A DNA stretch of 64,000 nt from Chamaelirium japonicum (taxonomy: Eukaryota > Streptophyta > Magnoliopsida > Liliales > Melanthiaceae), in assembly GCA_947650365.1 (NCBI GenBank), contig CANTAL010000022.1, forward strand, positions 339,759 to 403,758, in the 5' to 3' direction. This document shows positions 10,152-22,753 of the stretch, piece by piece (position 1 is the first letter of the stretch; each line of letters opens with the position of its first letter). The translations under genes were made by a program, and so were the position numbers. A model generated the notes under the pieces. The model made no database searches. It saw only the letters and a list, made by a program, of their open reading frames with translations, and was not told the origin of the DNA.

Positions 10152-12403
10152 TGTTGGAATTGATGAGATCTATAACTCATAAAAACCTATACTTTAGCTG
10201 TATATGACTGATAGCTTAGGATTACATCTTGGTACATATCTTAGTACATGTTTTGATTACAGAACAAAGAGCCATGATTACATGATAATCCACTTGAGTG
10301 AGAGACTCAATGAACTGGTCCCATGTAATCGAAATTCATTTGCAGCTCTTATTAGAGTTGGTTAGCCTATCTTGAGCTATTGGGATGACAGAGCGTGGGT
10401 TTCTCCACCACGATCATCATCAGGCATAGTGTCTGTAGCCGAACGGAACCAACACGGTGCACAGATCGATGAGCAGATACCGGTGCACTAAGCTATATTT
10501 CTACTTAGGGTAAAACGTTCCTAAACCCTGAGGAACCACAACTAGTGGACAACCAATTGTGTGGTGCTTTGGCGTACTAATGTGTAAGGGTTCAGTTACG
10601 TGACCTAAAACCACGATATGATGGGTTACCCGAATGGCGCCGCATCAGAGCGCCACTCCTGTAAGCCATCCGCACCCCTAATAGGAGGTGTGTTCCTTGG
10701 TCTAACTTACATCGTATTAAACCCAGGCTTCGTGGTCATCAGTTGGACTGTTGACCGAATCTGATTACTCGGTAGGATGGAGATACGATATAGAAAGTCA
10801 ACCTGAAAGGAACCAAGTCATGTGAGCACTCGAGTTTGACGGTGTTCTCCAATGCTTGAGTCACGTCATAGCATCAAGTAGAGGGACAATGAGGTTACCA
10901 CTACTAAACGGAGAGCAGGGGTATACGAGAAAATATATTAAGTCTAGAGGAATTAGAGTGCAGCCTGCATCGCACTCTGGGTGGCAATGCAAGTTAACTC
11001 GAACTCAGAAGGTCGATGGTACACTTAAGTAGTGTATCGATCGAGTCCAAGTTGGAAGCCATGAACCCTGGTCCCTGAAGGTTCCACCTTATCCGCATTA
11101 TATACAGTCCTTGACCCATCTCCTCAATTCACAGAACACAGTTAGAGGAAGTTATCAGTCTAACCCTAATACGCTCTGTGAGTACATCGCACGAGTACAC
11201 AGTAGATGCTTTATGTGCGTATATGTGCTAGGGGGCAACCCTAGAGTAGTACAGGGACATACCAGCCATCCCCTTACTTTGAGTGGGCTCCACTACATGG
11301 GTGTGATGCACCGAGATATATTGTGGGTCGACTAGTAGGCTTTATTAGGGGCACCCTATGTATTTACTAATTGCACCCCAATGAATAGTGAAAGTAATAG
11401 TCACACCTTACATAGGTTTGCTATGCAAGTTCTCATGCAAGGGGGGTCGGCCAGCTAGTGCTATAGGGGGTATTTTGGAAAACCAAAATCCCACCAAGGA
11501 CTAGGGCGGTCAGCCCTATGTGTTAGGGAGCATATATGGCTGGCCCCTCCTAAATTCTAGGAGTTGGTTAGAGAAATAAAGGGGATTGACATAAGAGGTT
11601 TCCTAATCCTATACGCAAGGGGAGATAGAGATAAGAGGGAGATAGAGACAAGTGTCGGCCTACCCATTGCCATACGCAAGGTAGGGACCAACCCCTATAT
11701 AAGAGCATCGGAAGAGGAGGGGCGACCCCGAGCTTGAAAAACCTTAGTCGCCCCTCTCTCTTTTCTTCTCCTTTCTCGTCTCTTTCTCGCGCGTATGCGC
11801 ATGGGTTTAGACAAGCCGATGACTTCCTTGCATGGTGAATCAGAGACAAAGAAGGTTCATCATATGGAGGTACTTATAGATCCATCGACAAGGTTCCATG
11901 TATCGCCCGAGATCAGGTGAACAAGAAGGTGTTCCTCACAATCTTATGATATCCAGATTTTGCACAAAAGATCCATGATGTTTTTATAGTTGCTGGAGCT
12001 ACAAAAATCTAAACGACCTTAAACTGGATGTAAAAGTTATGTCTCAAAGTTCTCTACCTCTAGTCCAAATTTTAGCTTAATTGAAGTTTGAAATCAAAAG
12101 TTATGGCCATTGCACCAAAGCTTCTTCAAGCACATCTGAGCCCGTCTTCAGCGATAAAGAAGAAATTTATTGCGGTGAAATAATCCGCATGGAGTTATGA
12201 ATTCTAATATATAGATCTAGTATAGAGATAGAACATGCATGCGTGCTAGATTATTCTTTTTCCTAGATCGAAGTTAAAGGGTCACGTAGTTGCCATGCTA
12301 GATTCATACACATCTGTAGGGTATTTCAATAAAATTTTTGATATGTAATATGCACCACCCACTGTCTTCAGGCCTACTCTTTGCTTCCACTATGGGCCTC
12401 TAC
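10152..12403 (+). repeat. Probable 5' LTR of an older plus-strand LTR element, interrupted
   Basis: The segment begins TGTTGGAATTGATGAG, a common LTR start, and has a promoter-like TATATAAG near 11695. It is followed, across the inserted Athila element, by ATTTTCA and then the primer-binding site at 24939. The simplest reading is a 2.2-kb LTR whose last bases (about 24920-24933) were separated by the nested insertion. The 3' LTR at 28767-33200 has a similar length and layout but is so diverged that pairing is uncertain. No protein-coding gene is seen. Confidence 0.45.
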
Positions 12404-14540
12404 TGTTGTGATTTTAAATTGTTATACCGCAAGTGCACGGCGTCTATCTGATAGACAGTGGCAAATACGGGTCGATCCCACAGAGACTTGGATGAAAACT
12501 AATTAAAGGAAAGTTAAAGCTAATTAATTTTATATCTTAGTTTAAAAAGGTTGATTTTTTTGTGAAATTGTTTTATAACGGGAAATACGGAACGCAAAAC
12601 TGAAAGCTAATTAAGATTGAGGGTGTAGTCTATATGGATGGATATTCTAAGCTCTAGAATCCGCACAAGTAGCGATCTAAACTATACTTTTAGATGATTT
12701 CCAGGATTCTCACGGAGATACGAAGTCAATCTATCTCCGTGGATGATATTCAATGGAGCACTATTATGATCACGAATGTAGTGATCTTCCTCGCTTTAAT
12801 GGAATAAGCCAGAAATAATTCTCCGTAAAATTCGGAGTAATAACAGAAGCTAACACTATGTAATGATTCTCCGTAAAACTACTCGTAATGACGAAGAATA
12901 AAACTATGAGATAAACCTCTGTAGAACTCTAATAATAACGAAAAATAAAGCTAACTTATTACAGAAATTTTAATCAAGCATGAATGAGCAAAGATCACTT
13001 ATTTTCATTAAACGCACTAAAATATGAAAATCAAATAAGAGCATGGTTTAGATACGACTACAAAGCTTCATCCAGAACTTAGAACGGTGGTTTAGCCTCG
13101 CATGGCCATGTGGTCGTTGATGGCGGATGCTTCTTTCTTGAAGATGATGAACCCGGCGATGACGGCGATGTGCGACGATGATGACGCGGCTCGGCTTGGA
13201 GACGGTTGCGTGGCGTAGTCGTGGCTTCGAGAACGGTGGACGTGGCTCGGAGGTGATGGTCGATGAAGATGGTTGGTGGAAGATGATGGATGGATTCGGT
13301 GGTGAAAGTAGATGGCAGCCCCCCCCTCTAGGTTTCTGATGGTGGTAAATATATAGAGAGACGAGAGGAGAGAGAGAGAATCCGGACGTGCATGCTTCGG
13401 GGCAAGGAACGGCTGTGATTAAGTGTGAGAGAAACGTGGGAGAAAGAGGTAAGTTCGGTGGGGAACGTGCATATCTGGGGCCGATCGGGTAGGGGCTGAT
13501 ATTTGGACGGTTAGAGAGATAAGGAAAGAGAGGTAGAGAGAATCAAGGAAAGAGAGAGAAGATCGGTTAGAGAGAGAAGCGTGCGGACTAGAGAGAGAAA
13601 TTCAGTGGGGTGGGTTTCAGCTACAGCTGGGTTTCCGGTTTGGGCTTTAGAGAGAGAATACGTAGAGAAGTCCGGCTGGGTTCCGGTTTTAGAAAGAGAG
13701 AGAGAATCCCGGAGAGAGAGAGAGACGTTCTGATGGGTTTCGGTGCACATGCATGCATGGCTGCATGCATCGGACGGCTGTGATGGATCTGTGAGTGGTG
13801 GAGTGCTGGCCGGGTACAGCTGCATGCTTTTTAGTCTAAATGGACGACTGTGATTAAGTGGGGAGAAGAGGGGCGGCTGTGATCGAGTGCATGGACGGTA
13901 GAAAGAGAGAAAAGTGGAGAGCTGGGCTTCCGGGTACAGTGAGTTCATGCATGGCTTGGTGGATCAGATGGCTGTGTGGGATCAGTTTGGGAGTATTGGA
14001 CGTCAGGGAAATATGGGTTTTGGGGCGTGGGAAAGTTGGTTACCATCATTCGACTCAACTCCATCATTGCTCATTTGCATGCGTGTAGTCATCTTCTGGT
14101 TCAAGTCATGCGGTGCAGCTGCTTGTTGATGTCTCCTCTCGTCCGAATCATTGCAGTTATCCGTTTTCCAACGTTGTTCTTCAGACAGGCCTCCAAACTA
14201 GCTGTACAGTCTCCATCAGATCGTCGTGAGAATATCCACGGCTTGGTCATGAAGTCCTTGAGCTGATTGCATCGCGTACCGGGTCAATTCCCTGAAAAAC
14301 ACACATGAAATGACACTTATCAGATTCAAATGCGATTATTGATAAAAGAATAATTTGGACTTTCGGGCTCTGTATTTTTCATGCATGCAATGTATGAGAG
14401 CGAACTAATATGCCGTTGGGTTCGTATGAAAGTCTACTATATCATGGTGCAAAGAAACTCATGCAGTTTACGTGTATTATGAAAGTTTTACGTAGCAAAG
14501 TGACGCTATGTGCATGATAAAGAAAGGATAATTCGCACCA
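12404..14540 (-). repeat. 3' LTR of the Athila-type element
   Basis: 2137 bp, offset exactly 10350 from the other LTR. It includes the landmark ACCGCAAGTGCACGGCG near 12427, seen in many plant Athila-like LTRs, and a GA-rich block at 13340-13740. The open frames inside it are low-complexity artefacts. Confidence 0.93.
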
Positions 14541-14570
14541 AATGGACGCTCATCACACCCCCAAACTTAA
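14541..14570 (-). promoter_or_regulatory. Polypurine tract of the Athila-type element
   Basis: In element sense the sequence is AAGTTTGGGGGTGTGATGAG, then CGTCCATT, directly before the 3' LTR. The G-rich core is typical of Athila polypurine tracts. Confidence 0.75.
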
Positions 14571-16656
14571 ATCTTGCTCGCCCTCGAGTAAGGAAAGAAA
14601 AATAAACAAAGTAAATGACAAAATAAAAACTCCTAACTCACTTTCGCAGGAATCGCGATTGCACTTAGCATGTGCAACAAGCCTTTAAACCCCTGGGTTA
14701 CCCCAGTGGACGAGTTTTGTCTCGTGAGGGTTTCCAGTGAATCTACCCACAAAATTCAAACAAATTTTTTTTTTTTTTTTTTAATTTTTAATTTTTAATT
14801 TTTTTTTTTTTTTTTTTTTGAAAATATAAATAAGAAATAAGAAAAGTCGGTTTTGTAGAATAATTAAAAAGTACTCAAAAATAGAATTTCTAAGACACAA
14901 GATTCACAAGGTATCTAACCCAAGTTTCGGCTTTCGAAGTAAGCACTTTAGGTTCTAACTATTAGTTTCCCGCTAGAAAATATCAAGGTCAACTATGCTC
15001 GAGTGCACGGTGCTGTCTGGGCAAAACACAACTGGGGGTTTGGTTCTCTACATTCATATCATTCTAACAGTCTCCTAGAACGGTCAAAGTCGACCTTAGA
15101 ACCTGAGTCAAAACCAGCTAATCTAGACAGGCTAGTGAGAGTTGTGGATATTCACCTTAATACCTTTCGGCTTTATATGTGATATTCCAGTTTCCCCACA
15201 TTATTTATAGCGACGGCTTTCACACTATTTTCCTTTTTCTTTTTCTTTTTCTTTTTTTTTTTTTCGGTCTCATTTTTTTTTCTGGATCTAATTATATATC
15301 CCTTCCTAACTTGTACCATGCCAGCTGCACTCTATGCCCATTACACGCTGCCAACGCTCTCATGAGTTAGGTAGCCATCCTCATGTTGCCTTTATATTTG
15401 ATTCACTCTGCATCCATAGGATCATTCTCATAACCCTATCGACCAGGCTTCACTCATGTTAGGGCATACAGGTTAAGACTTTTACATAATTAGGTCCTAT
15501 ACCATGCTAATAGGTAGCCCTTTCCGCTATACCTTAGAATTCACTGGTGATCTATAGTAGTATTTTTTTTTTTTTACCAAGTGAACCAGATCCGCATGGT
15601 TCATCAGGACTCTAGTTAACTATTAGGCCGATATGAAAGCTTTGAATCTAGACCCTAGAGGTGTAAGCCAGATGTGAAGTGAATAGTCAAGTCTAGTTTG
15701 TTTTGACAGTCACTAAAAGGTTACTAAGGGTTAGAACCATATTATACATACTTTTTCTAGCTAATCCTTGGACTTTATACCTTGATTACCAGGTGCCTTA
15801 TAGTCCTATTCGAGTACAATCGAATTATATTACAAAACCTGAAATAAAGGTGAAATAAATATAGAATTTTTTTTTTTTTTTTTTTTTGAATAAAACGAAG
15901 CGGAAAGCAAAAGTAATACGATAAGAAACACAAATATGAAAAAGAAAATAAAAACATGCGAATGCAAATTCCTATAGATTTCTATACGAACGCTATAGTT
16001 TTGGTGGGGGACTACAGACGAGACACACATACGCCAAGACGTATATGCCGAGCTGTCCCACTATAGCGTAAGTTGATGCAATTTTTTTTTTTTTTAATAC
16101 GAAATATATCAATACATACTAAATTAAAACACCCGATGCAAGCAATGAAAATCACCCCCAAACCTAAATTAGACATTGTCCTCAATGTTCTCGATCGGTG
16201 GTAGGGATATGATATTATGGAATAGTGGGCGTTGAGGCCAGAGTGTAAAATATTTGTGTCTATTTCTAGGTGTGAAAATGATGAGACAAGATTATCAGAT
16301 GTAGACATGAATGCAAGTGTTTACTAGCAAACCTCCCTTGATATATAGATTGTCTTGTTGTAGTGAATATGCAGGGGTGCACTCCTCGTGAGATAGATTC
16401 TGAATGAACTGAGTCTGTCCTGAAAAGGAAAAGATAATACCAATTTTTGTCATATAGAAATCAGAAAACAAAAATGCTAATATAAAAATGAAGAAAAAAA
16501 AAAAACATGTACACATAAATTTTATTTTTTTATAATTTTTTTATATAGATATATTTTTTTTTTCGAAAGTTTATAAATATATGCATCATGCAATCTGGGT
16601 TACCTCCCAGTAAGTGCTAAGTTTAATGTCGTCAGCCCGACATGGTTCTTATGAGA
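14571..16656. other. Non-coding 3' region of the Athila-type element (no env-like ORF)
   Basis: About 2.1 kb between the pol stop and the polypurine tract. It is AT-rich with many T/A runs (14766-14820, 15247-15264, 15868-15887, 16081-16095). No env-like frame longer than about 100 codons is present. It contains a second purine-rich motif (about 16150-16175) and a hairpin motif at 16010-16085 that recurs in the 5' leader. Confidence 0.6.
16010..16085 (-). repeat. Hairpin motif, 3' copy
   Basis: GAGACACACATACGCC...GTATATGCCGAGCTG, followed by a T-rich GATGCAATT. The same order of motifs appears at 22335-22410 in the 5' leader of the same element. Confidence 0.6.
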
Positions 16657-19600
16657 TTAGCCAATGTAAAGAGGATCTTGTAAAAGAATCTCCTCTACAA
16701 CCTTATCTTTTAGTTCTAAAAATGGCTTTAGCCTTTGCCCATTTACCTTGAAAATATCACCATTCTGAGGATTCTCAATTTCTATGGCTCCATGATAATG
16801 AACTACACGAACTATAAAGGGGCCAGACCAACGAGATCTTAATTTTCCGGGAAACAAATTTAATCTGGAATTGTACAAGAGAACTTTCATACCCGGTTCG
16901 AATGTCTTTCTTAGGATGGATTTATCATGTGTTGCTTTCATCCGCTCTTTATAGATTTTTGCATTTTCATATGCATCATTTCGTATTTCATCAAGCTCAT
17001 TCAGTTGTAGCTTGCGAAGGTTACCGGCTGAGGGTAAATCAAAATTGAATGTCTTAATTGCCCAGTAGGCCCTATGTTCTAATTCAACTGGCAAGTGGCA
17101 AGCCTTACCATACACAAGCCTATATGGGGACATTCCTAGTGGAGTTTTATAAGCAGTTCGATAGGCCCATAACGCATCTATCAACCGTACCGACCAGTCT
17201 TTTCGATTCGGATTGACGGTTTTCTCGAGAATTTGCTTGATCTGCCTATTCGAGACTTCCACTTGGCCACTTGTTTGTGGATGATAGGGTGTAGCAACCT
17301 TATGGGTGACCGAATATTTCTTCATTAATCTATCGAAGGTGCTATTACAAAAATGGCTTCCGCCATCACTTATGATCGCCCTAGGTGTACCGAACCGACT
17401 AAATATATAATCTTTGACAAACTTGATCACTACTTGGCTATCATTGGTCTTGGTCGGTATTGCCTCAACCCATTTTGAAACATAATCAACTGCAAGCAAG
17501 ATATATAAATTTCCGAAAGAGCTTGGAAATGGTCCCATAAAATCTATACCCCAAACATCAAAAATTTCAACTATTAAAATAGGATTTAGGGGCATCATAT
17601 TTCGATTGGTTATTTTGCCAAGCTTTTGACATTGTTCACAACTTACACAGAATGCATGACAATCTTTAAACATCGTGGGCCAGTAGAAGCCACATTGCAG
17701 AATCTTGGCAGCTGTCTTTTTAGCACTAAAATGTCCACCACAAGCATAGTCATGGCAAAATGCTATCACACTGTTATGCTCATGATCAGGGACACATCTT
17801 CGAATGATTTGGTCGGGACAATATTTAAAAAGGTAGGGATCATCCCAAAAGAAATATTTTACCTCAGATAAGAACTTAGATTTATCCTGTTTCGACCAAT
17901 GATTAGGCATTTCCTCAGTGACTCGGTAATTCACTATATCTGCAAACCATGGGAGTTTAGAGATTTGTAGCAACTGCTCATCGGGAAAACTTTCATGTAG
18001 AGGGAGTTCCTTACTAAAGGATTCTAAGTTTAACCTAGAGAGATGATCTGCGACCACATTTTCGCTGCCCTTTTTGTCCCGAATTTCTAGATCATATTCT
18101 TGTAATAGAAGGATCCATCGAATCAATCGAGCTTTGGTATCTTTTTTTGAGAGAAGGTACCGTAAAGCCGCATGATCTGTATACACGATGACCTTAGATC
18201 CTATCAAATAAGGTCTAAATTTTTCTAGGGCAAAGACTACAGCTAACAATTCTTTTTCAGTTGTAGTGTAGTTTAGCTGTGCATCATTTAGAGTACGACT
18301 CGTGTAATAGATTACATGGGGCAACTTATCGACTCTTTGACCCAAAACGGCTCCAATGGCATGATCTGATGCGTCACACATGATTTCAAATGGGATGGAC
18401 CAGTTAGGAGGCTGGATGATGGGGGCAGAGGTAAGTTCTTTTTTTAATCGCTCGAAAGCTTCTAGACAGGATTCATCAAAGGTAAAAGGTACATCTTTGG
18501 AAAGTAAATTGCATAACGGTCTTGAAATTTTACTAAAATCTTTAATGAATCGCCTATAAAACCCAGCATGGCCTAAGAATGATCTTATATCTTTAACCGA
18601 TCGTGGGGGTGGAAGGTTAGAGATTAGATCAATCTTTGCTTTGTCTACCTCAATCCCTTTATCAGAGATGACATGCCCTAAGACTATTCCTTTCTTCACC
18701 ATGAAATGACATTTTTCCCAATTTAGCACTAGATTTTTCTCTTTGCATCTTACAAGCACGAGTTCTAAATGTTGCAAGCACTCTTGATAATTGGATCCAA
18801 AGACTGAAAAGTCATCCATAAATACTTCCAGAAAACGTTCAACCATATCAGAGAAGATACTAGTCATACACCGCTGAAATGTAGCAGGTGCATTGCATAA
18901 CCCAAAGGGCATGCGTCTATAGGCGAACGTTCCAAATGGACAAGTGAATGTAGTTTTCTCTTGATCCTCTGGTGCTATAGGAATTTGGTTATAACCGGAA
19001 TAACCATCCAAAAAACAGTAGTAAGCATGCCCGGCTAACCGCTCTAGCATTTGATCTATGAAAGGGAGTGGAAAGTGATCTTTTCGTGTAGCAGAGTTTA
19101 ACTTCCTATAGTCAATACATACTCTCCATCCAGTTTGCACTCTTGTAGGCACCAACTCATTACCTTCATTTATCACCACTGTGATACCCGATTTCTTTGG
19201 AACTACTTGGACAGGGCTCACCCAGGAGCTATCTGAAATCGGGTAAATCACTCCGGTATCCAAAAGTTTTAGTACTTCTGACCTAACCACTTCCTTCATT
19301 GCAGGGTTTAGCCGCCTTTGCGGTTCTCGACTTGTTTTAGTCTCTTCCTCGAGATAGATTCTATGTTGAACCACAGAGGGACTTATGCCTTTTATATCGG
19401 CTATTGACCATCCTATAGCTTCTTTATGATCCTTAAGGATTTCAACAAGTTGTTTCTCTTGGTCTTCGTCTAGGTCTGAAGCTATGATGACAGGAAGAGT
19501 TTCAGCAGATCCTAAAAATACATATTTAAGATTTTCTGGTAATGGTTTTAGTTCTAACTTCGGGGGCTTGATTATTGAAGGTACAGGTGGTGTCAGAGAA

Positions 19601-22089
19601 GGTGTGAGGATTTCTAGCTTAGGCTGCCCTTTGTTCATTTCGAAAGAAGGGGTAGCTTCTAGTAGTGCATTGATTTCATTGATATGATCATCAATGTCAA
19701 AATCTTTTCCAAAGTGTGCAAGGCAGGCTTCCAGTGGGTCATCGTAGTTTACTTGCGATACTAAACTTTCTTTTTGTTCTTGCAAGTAGTTGACCTCTTC
19801 TACTTCATCACTTTCATCTCTCGGTTGTTTGCTCACATTAAATATATTCACTTGTATGGTCATATTACCGAAAGAAATATTCATAACACCATTCCGACAG
19901 TTAATTAGTGCATTCGATGTTGCTAGGAAAGGTCGCCCTAAGATTACCGGTACTCGATTAGTAAATTCAGTTGGTGGTTTTGTATCCAGGACCACAAAGT
20001 CAACAGGGAATACAAACTCTCCCACTTTGATAAGGACATCTTCCACTATCCCTTTAGGATATCGAATTGAAGCATCAGCTAGCTGGAGGGTCAATCTAGT
20101 GGGTTTTAACTCCCCCAGACCTAGTTCTTCATATATGGAATATGGAAGGAGGTTGACACTCGCACCTAAGTCGAGCAAGGCTTTCTCAATGTGATATTCC
20201 CCTATTTCACAGGAAATAGTAGGACAACCAGGGTCCTTATATTTGATAGGGGTTGAGCATGAAATAACCGAACTAGCTTGCTGAGCCAGAAATGCTCTCT
20301 TGGGTACATTAGTTGCTCTCTTAAAAGTGCAAAGGTCCTTTAAGAATTTAGCGTATGTAGGTATTTGTTGGATTGCATCTAAGAGTGGAATGTTGATTTT
20401 TACTTGTTTGAAAATTTCTAGCATATTATCCATTTGCATTTTTTTCTTTGCTGGCTCTAGTCTTTGAGGATATGGGGCTCTAGGAATATAGGTTCTAAGA
20501 GGTGGTTCACTAGGTGATGCCATATTTTCAGTATCGTGTATTGTGTTCTCCCTGGTTTCCTCTTGTGATTTTGGCTCCTCTTCAGGTGTTTCTTCAGTTA
20601 TTATATCATTCTGCCTAGGTTCCTCAGTTTCCTTAGGAGGTTCTATCATGTTATCAACTTGCCGTCCTGACCTAAGTGTAGTGATTGCATTGGCCTGCTC
20701 ATGGCCTTTTCCTTTGATGTCATGAATTTCAAATTGACCCCTTAGATTTGATCCTTTAGGGTTAGCCTCAGGTTGACTCGGGAATGTACCCTTATCCCTT
20801 GTATTCAAAGAATCAGCTAGTTGACTAACAGTGTATTCTAACTTCGCAATAGATTGCGTGTTAGCACTAATGCTTTGTGCGGTGCTCTGTTGGAATTGGA
20901 GGGTATTCTGAGCTAATAGTTTCATCGTTTCCTCTAGAGAATTGATTCTTTGATTATCTGGGTTAGGGGTGGCATTTTGTATAGGTGGCTTTTGAAATCC
21001 TGGAGGTGGTACAGATTGAGATGGGCCACCTTGGTACGGACCTTTAGTCCACGAGAAATTTGGATGATTCTTCCATCCTTCATTGTAAGTGTTTGAATAT
21101 GGATTATACCTTTGTTGATTATCAAAACGATTATTTTGATACAAAGCATTAATTTTTTCCATATTATTTTCTTGTCCCCCTACCATCGGGCATCGATGAT
21201 CTGCATGGGTAGGCTCACTACAAATTGAACAAATAGGAAAGCTAAGCTCATTATTGCAACTCATAGTTTGATTAAGACTCAGTGCCTCTAAGGTATTCGG
21301 AGTGGGAGTCCTATTTCCTTGATTCATTTCTAGAGCCTCTAAGCGTCTCATCACAGTAGCTAGTTTAGCTTCTGCTTCGAATTTAGGTTCCACTTTATAA
21401 AGCCCACCTTGCGCAATAGGGAGGGGTTTCCTATATTCTTCATTGATTGGTTCCCACTGTAGTGTGTTCTCGGCAATTTCTTCTAAGTAGGTCCAGGCTT
21501 GATCTGCTGTCTTTTTGGTGAACTCACCATTACAACATGATTCTACCATGGTCTTAGATGGGTAGTTCAACCCTTCATAAAGGATTTGGACTAGTCTAAT
21601 TTTTTCAAAGCCATGGTGTGGACAGTGCAGAAGTAGGTCCTTAAATCTTTCTATGTATTTATAGAGAGCTTCACCTTCCAGTTGGTGAAACACATTCAAG
21701 GCCTGACGAATCGAGGCCGTCTTTTGTTTAGAATAGAATTTTCTATAAAAGAGCTCGAGTAGGCCTACCCAAGTAGTTATGGATCCAGCTTGTAAGGCAT
21801 AAAGCCATGCTTTAGCCTTTTCTTTTAGCGAGAAGGGAAATAACCTAAGTTTGAGGTTTTCTTCGGACATATTATCGAATTTCATTGTTCCACATATGTC
21901 CTCAAATTCCCTCACATGTTGATATGGATTTTCCTGCTCCATTCCCCGAAAGACGGGAAGCATTTGGATTAAGCCAGATTTTAATTCAAATTTTGCATTA
22001 GTATTGGGTAAGGTTATGCAAGAAGGTTGTGTAGCCCTAGTGGGATACATATAATCCCCTAAGGTGATTGCTTGCGGCTGTTCCGCCAT
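16657..22089 (-). CDS. Athila-type Gag-Pol polyprotein, intact
   Basis: Uninterrupted 1810-codon frame. Gag starts [20 protein letters not shown] and contains [17 protein letters not shown], characteristic of the Athila Gag. A Cys/His cluster [15 protein letters not shown] lies at about 285-299. The protease active site is LLDLGAS (about 636), the Athila form with DLG. Reverse transcriptase has FMDD (about 1087). RNase H opens [14 protein letters not shown] (about 1230) and keeps its TDHAALRYL block. Integrase has the HHCC finger (H...H, CVSCEQC, about 1443-1487) and the D,D-35-E triad in [15 protein letters not shown] and SGQVEVSNR (about 1512, 1572, 1605). All catalytic residues look intact, so the copy is potentially active. 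No chromodomain is seen at the C terminus. Confidence 0.95.
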   Translation of the reverse strand: MAEQPQAITLGDYMYPTRATQPSCITLPNTNAKFELKSGLIQMLPVFRGMEQENPYQHVREFEDICGTMKFDNMSEENLKLRLFPFSLKEKAKAWLYALQAGSITTWVGLLELFYRKFYSKQKTASIRQALNVFHQLEGEALYKYIERFKDLLLHCPHHGFEKIRLVQILYEGLNYPSKTMVESCCNGEFTKKTADQAWTYLEEIAENTLQWEPINEEYRKPLPIAQGGLYKVEPKFEAEAKLATVMRRLEALEMNQGNRTPTPNTLEALSLNQTMSCNNELSFPICSICSEPTHADHRCPMVGGQENNMEKINALYQNNRFDNQQRYNPYSNTYNEGWKNHPNFSWTKGPYQGGPSQSVPPPGFQKPPIQNATPNPDNQRINSLEETMKLLAQNTLQFQQSTAQSISANTQSIAKLEYTVSQLADSLNTRDKGTFPSQPEANPKGSNLRGQFEIHDIKGKGHEQANAITTLRSGRQVDNMIEPPKETEEPRQNDIITEETPEEEPKSQEETRENTIHDTENMASPSEPPLRTYIPRAPYPQRLEPAKKKMQMDNMLEIFKQVKINIPLLDAIQQIPTYAKFLKDLCTFKRATNVPKRAFLAQQASSVISCSTPIKYKDPGCPTISCEIGEYHIEKALLDLGASVNLLPYSIYEELGLGELKPTRLTLQLADASIRYPKGIVEDVLIKVGEFVFPVDFVVLDTKPPTEFTNRVPVILGRPFLATSNALINCRNGVMNISFGNMTIQVNIFNVSKQPRDESDEVEEVNYLQEQKESLVSQVNYDDPLEACLAHFGKDFDIDDHINEINALLEATPSFEMNKGQPKLEILTPSLTPPVPSIIKPPKLELKPLPENLKYVFLGSAETLPVIIASDLDEDQEKQLVEILKDHKEAIGWSIADIKGISPSVVQHRIYLEEETKTSREPQRRLNPAMKEVVRSEVLKLLDTGVIYPISDSSWVSPVQVVPKKSGITVVINEGNELVPTRVQTGWRVCIDYRKLNSATRKDHFPLPFIDQMLERLAGHAYYCFLDGYSGYNQIPIAPEDQEKTTFTCPFGTFAYRRMPFGLCNAPATFQRCMTSIFSDMVERFLEVFMDDFSVFGSNYQECLQHLELVLVRCKEKNLVLNWEKCHFMVKKGIVLGHVISDKGIEVDKAKIDLISNLPPPRSVKDIRSFLGHAGFYRRFIKDFSKISRPLCNLLSKDVPFTFDESCLEAFERLKKELTSAPIIQPPNWSIPFEIMCDASDHAIGAVLGQRVDKLPHVIYYTSRTLNDAQLNYTTTEKELLAVVFALEKFRPYLIGSKVIVYTDHAALRYLLSKKDTKARLIRWILLLQEYDLEIRDKKGSENVVADHLSRLNLESFSKELPLHESFPDEQLLQISKLPWFADIVNYRVTEEMPNHWSKQDKSKFLSEVKYFFWDDPYLFKYCPDQIIRRCVPDHEHNSVIAFCHDYACGGHFSAKKTAAKILQCGFYWPTMFKDCHAFCVSCEQCQKLGKITNRNMMPLNPILIVEIFDVWGIDFMGPFPSSFGNLYILLAVDYVSKWVEAIPTKTNDSQVVIKFVKDYIFSRFGTPRAIISDGGSHFCNSTFDRLMKKYSVTHKVATPYHPQTSGQVEVSNRQIKQILEKTVNPNRKDWSVRLIDALWAYRTAYKTPLGMSPYRLVYGKACHLPVELEHRAYWAIKTFNFDLPSAGNLRKLQLNELDEIRNDAYENAKIYKERMKATHDKSILRKTFEPGMKVLLYNSRLNLFPGKLRSRWSGPFIVRVVHYHGAIEIENPQNGDIFKVNGQRLKPFLELKDKVVEEILLQDPLYIG

Positions 22090-22729
22090 TTCTACGATGT
22101 TATTATAATCAATTCTAACTAATCGTTTTCCTACACGTGCCCAAACTGCGGACTGTGTGTCCAGATTAATGTGCCAATTAAGTAATAGTAGTTTAACTAA
22201 TATTATGATATGCTAGTAAAGAAAACAAAGTACGTACTTTATCAGAATACTTATGCAAATAGAGAATCTACTATTATGCAATGCAGCACCCTAGCAAATG
22301 GTTTCTATCGATGCAAGGTTGAGTGTACACCTCAGACTGAGACACACATACAACTATAAGAGGTGTATGTGCCGAGCTGGCGACAACCTTACAAAGTTGC
22401 AATGCAATTCGATTATTTGATCTACGGTGAAAGTTTGCACATTAGCCGATTACCCTAATTACTACGGTTATTGAAGCAGCAGGAGTAAGCAATAGGAGTA
22501 CGTAATCAAACCCACTGACTGGAGAGGCGTGGGTAAGGATTTGAGTACTTACCTTGCGATGCTTATGCAAGTTTTCCGTTGAGCGTGTAAGTACCTGAAA
22601 AGTTAAACAGAAGATAATAAGTACGAAAGAGACAAAATACGACAATAGAATAACTAAGAATACTAATACTGACTTTTTTTTTTTTTTTTAGCAAATAAAA
22701 ACTAAACTTTAACAGTTTTCAAACTCAAG
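22090..22729 (-). other. 5' leader of the Athila-type element
   Basis: Untranslated region between primer site and Gag start. It contains the hairpin motif at 22335-22410. In element sense it also has a strong splice-donor-like sequence GCAAGGTAAGTACTC near 22541-22555 and a poly-A tract (plus-strand T run at 22674-22689). Confidence 0.6.
22335..22410 (-). repeat. Hairpin motif, 5' leader copy
   Basis: GAGACACACATACAACTATA, then AGAGGTGTATGTGCCGAGCTG, with GCAATGCAATT downstream. ACACATAC can pair with GTATGTG. It is a diverged direct repeat of 16010-16085. Confidence 0.6.
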
Positions 22730-22747
22730 TCCCCGGCAACGGCGCCA
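22730..22747 (-). promoter_or_regulatory. Primer-binding site, tRNA-Asp type
   Basis: Minus-strand TGGCGCCGTTGCCGGGGA, 6 bp inside the 5' LTR. This is the Asp-tRNA-complementary site known for Athila and related plant Gypsy lineages. Confidence 0.92.
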
Positions 22748-22753
22748 AAAACT

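Noticed and set aside
13511..13948. 145-codon ORF in both Athila LTRs (also 23861-24298)
   Set aside because: Ser/Leu-rich product of GA-repeat sequence. Duplicated only because the LTRs are duplicated; no domain.
14571..16656. Possible env-like gene of the Athila element
   Set aside because: No frame over about 100 codons in element sense; the sequence is AT-rich with homopolymers.
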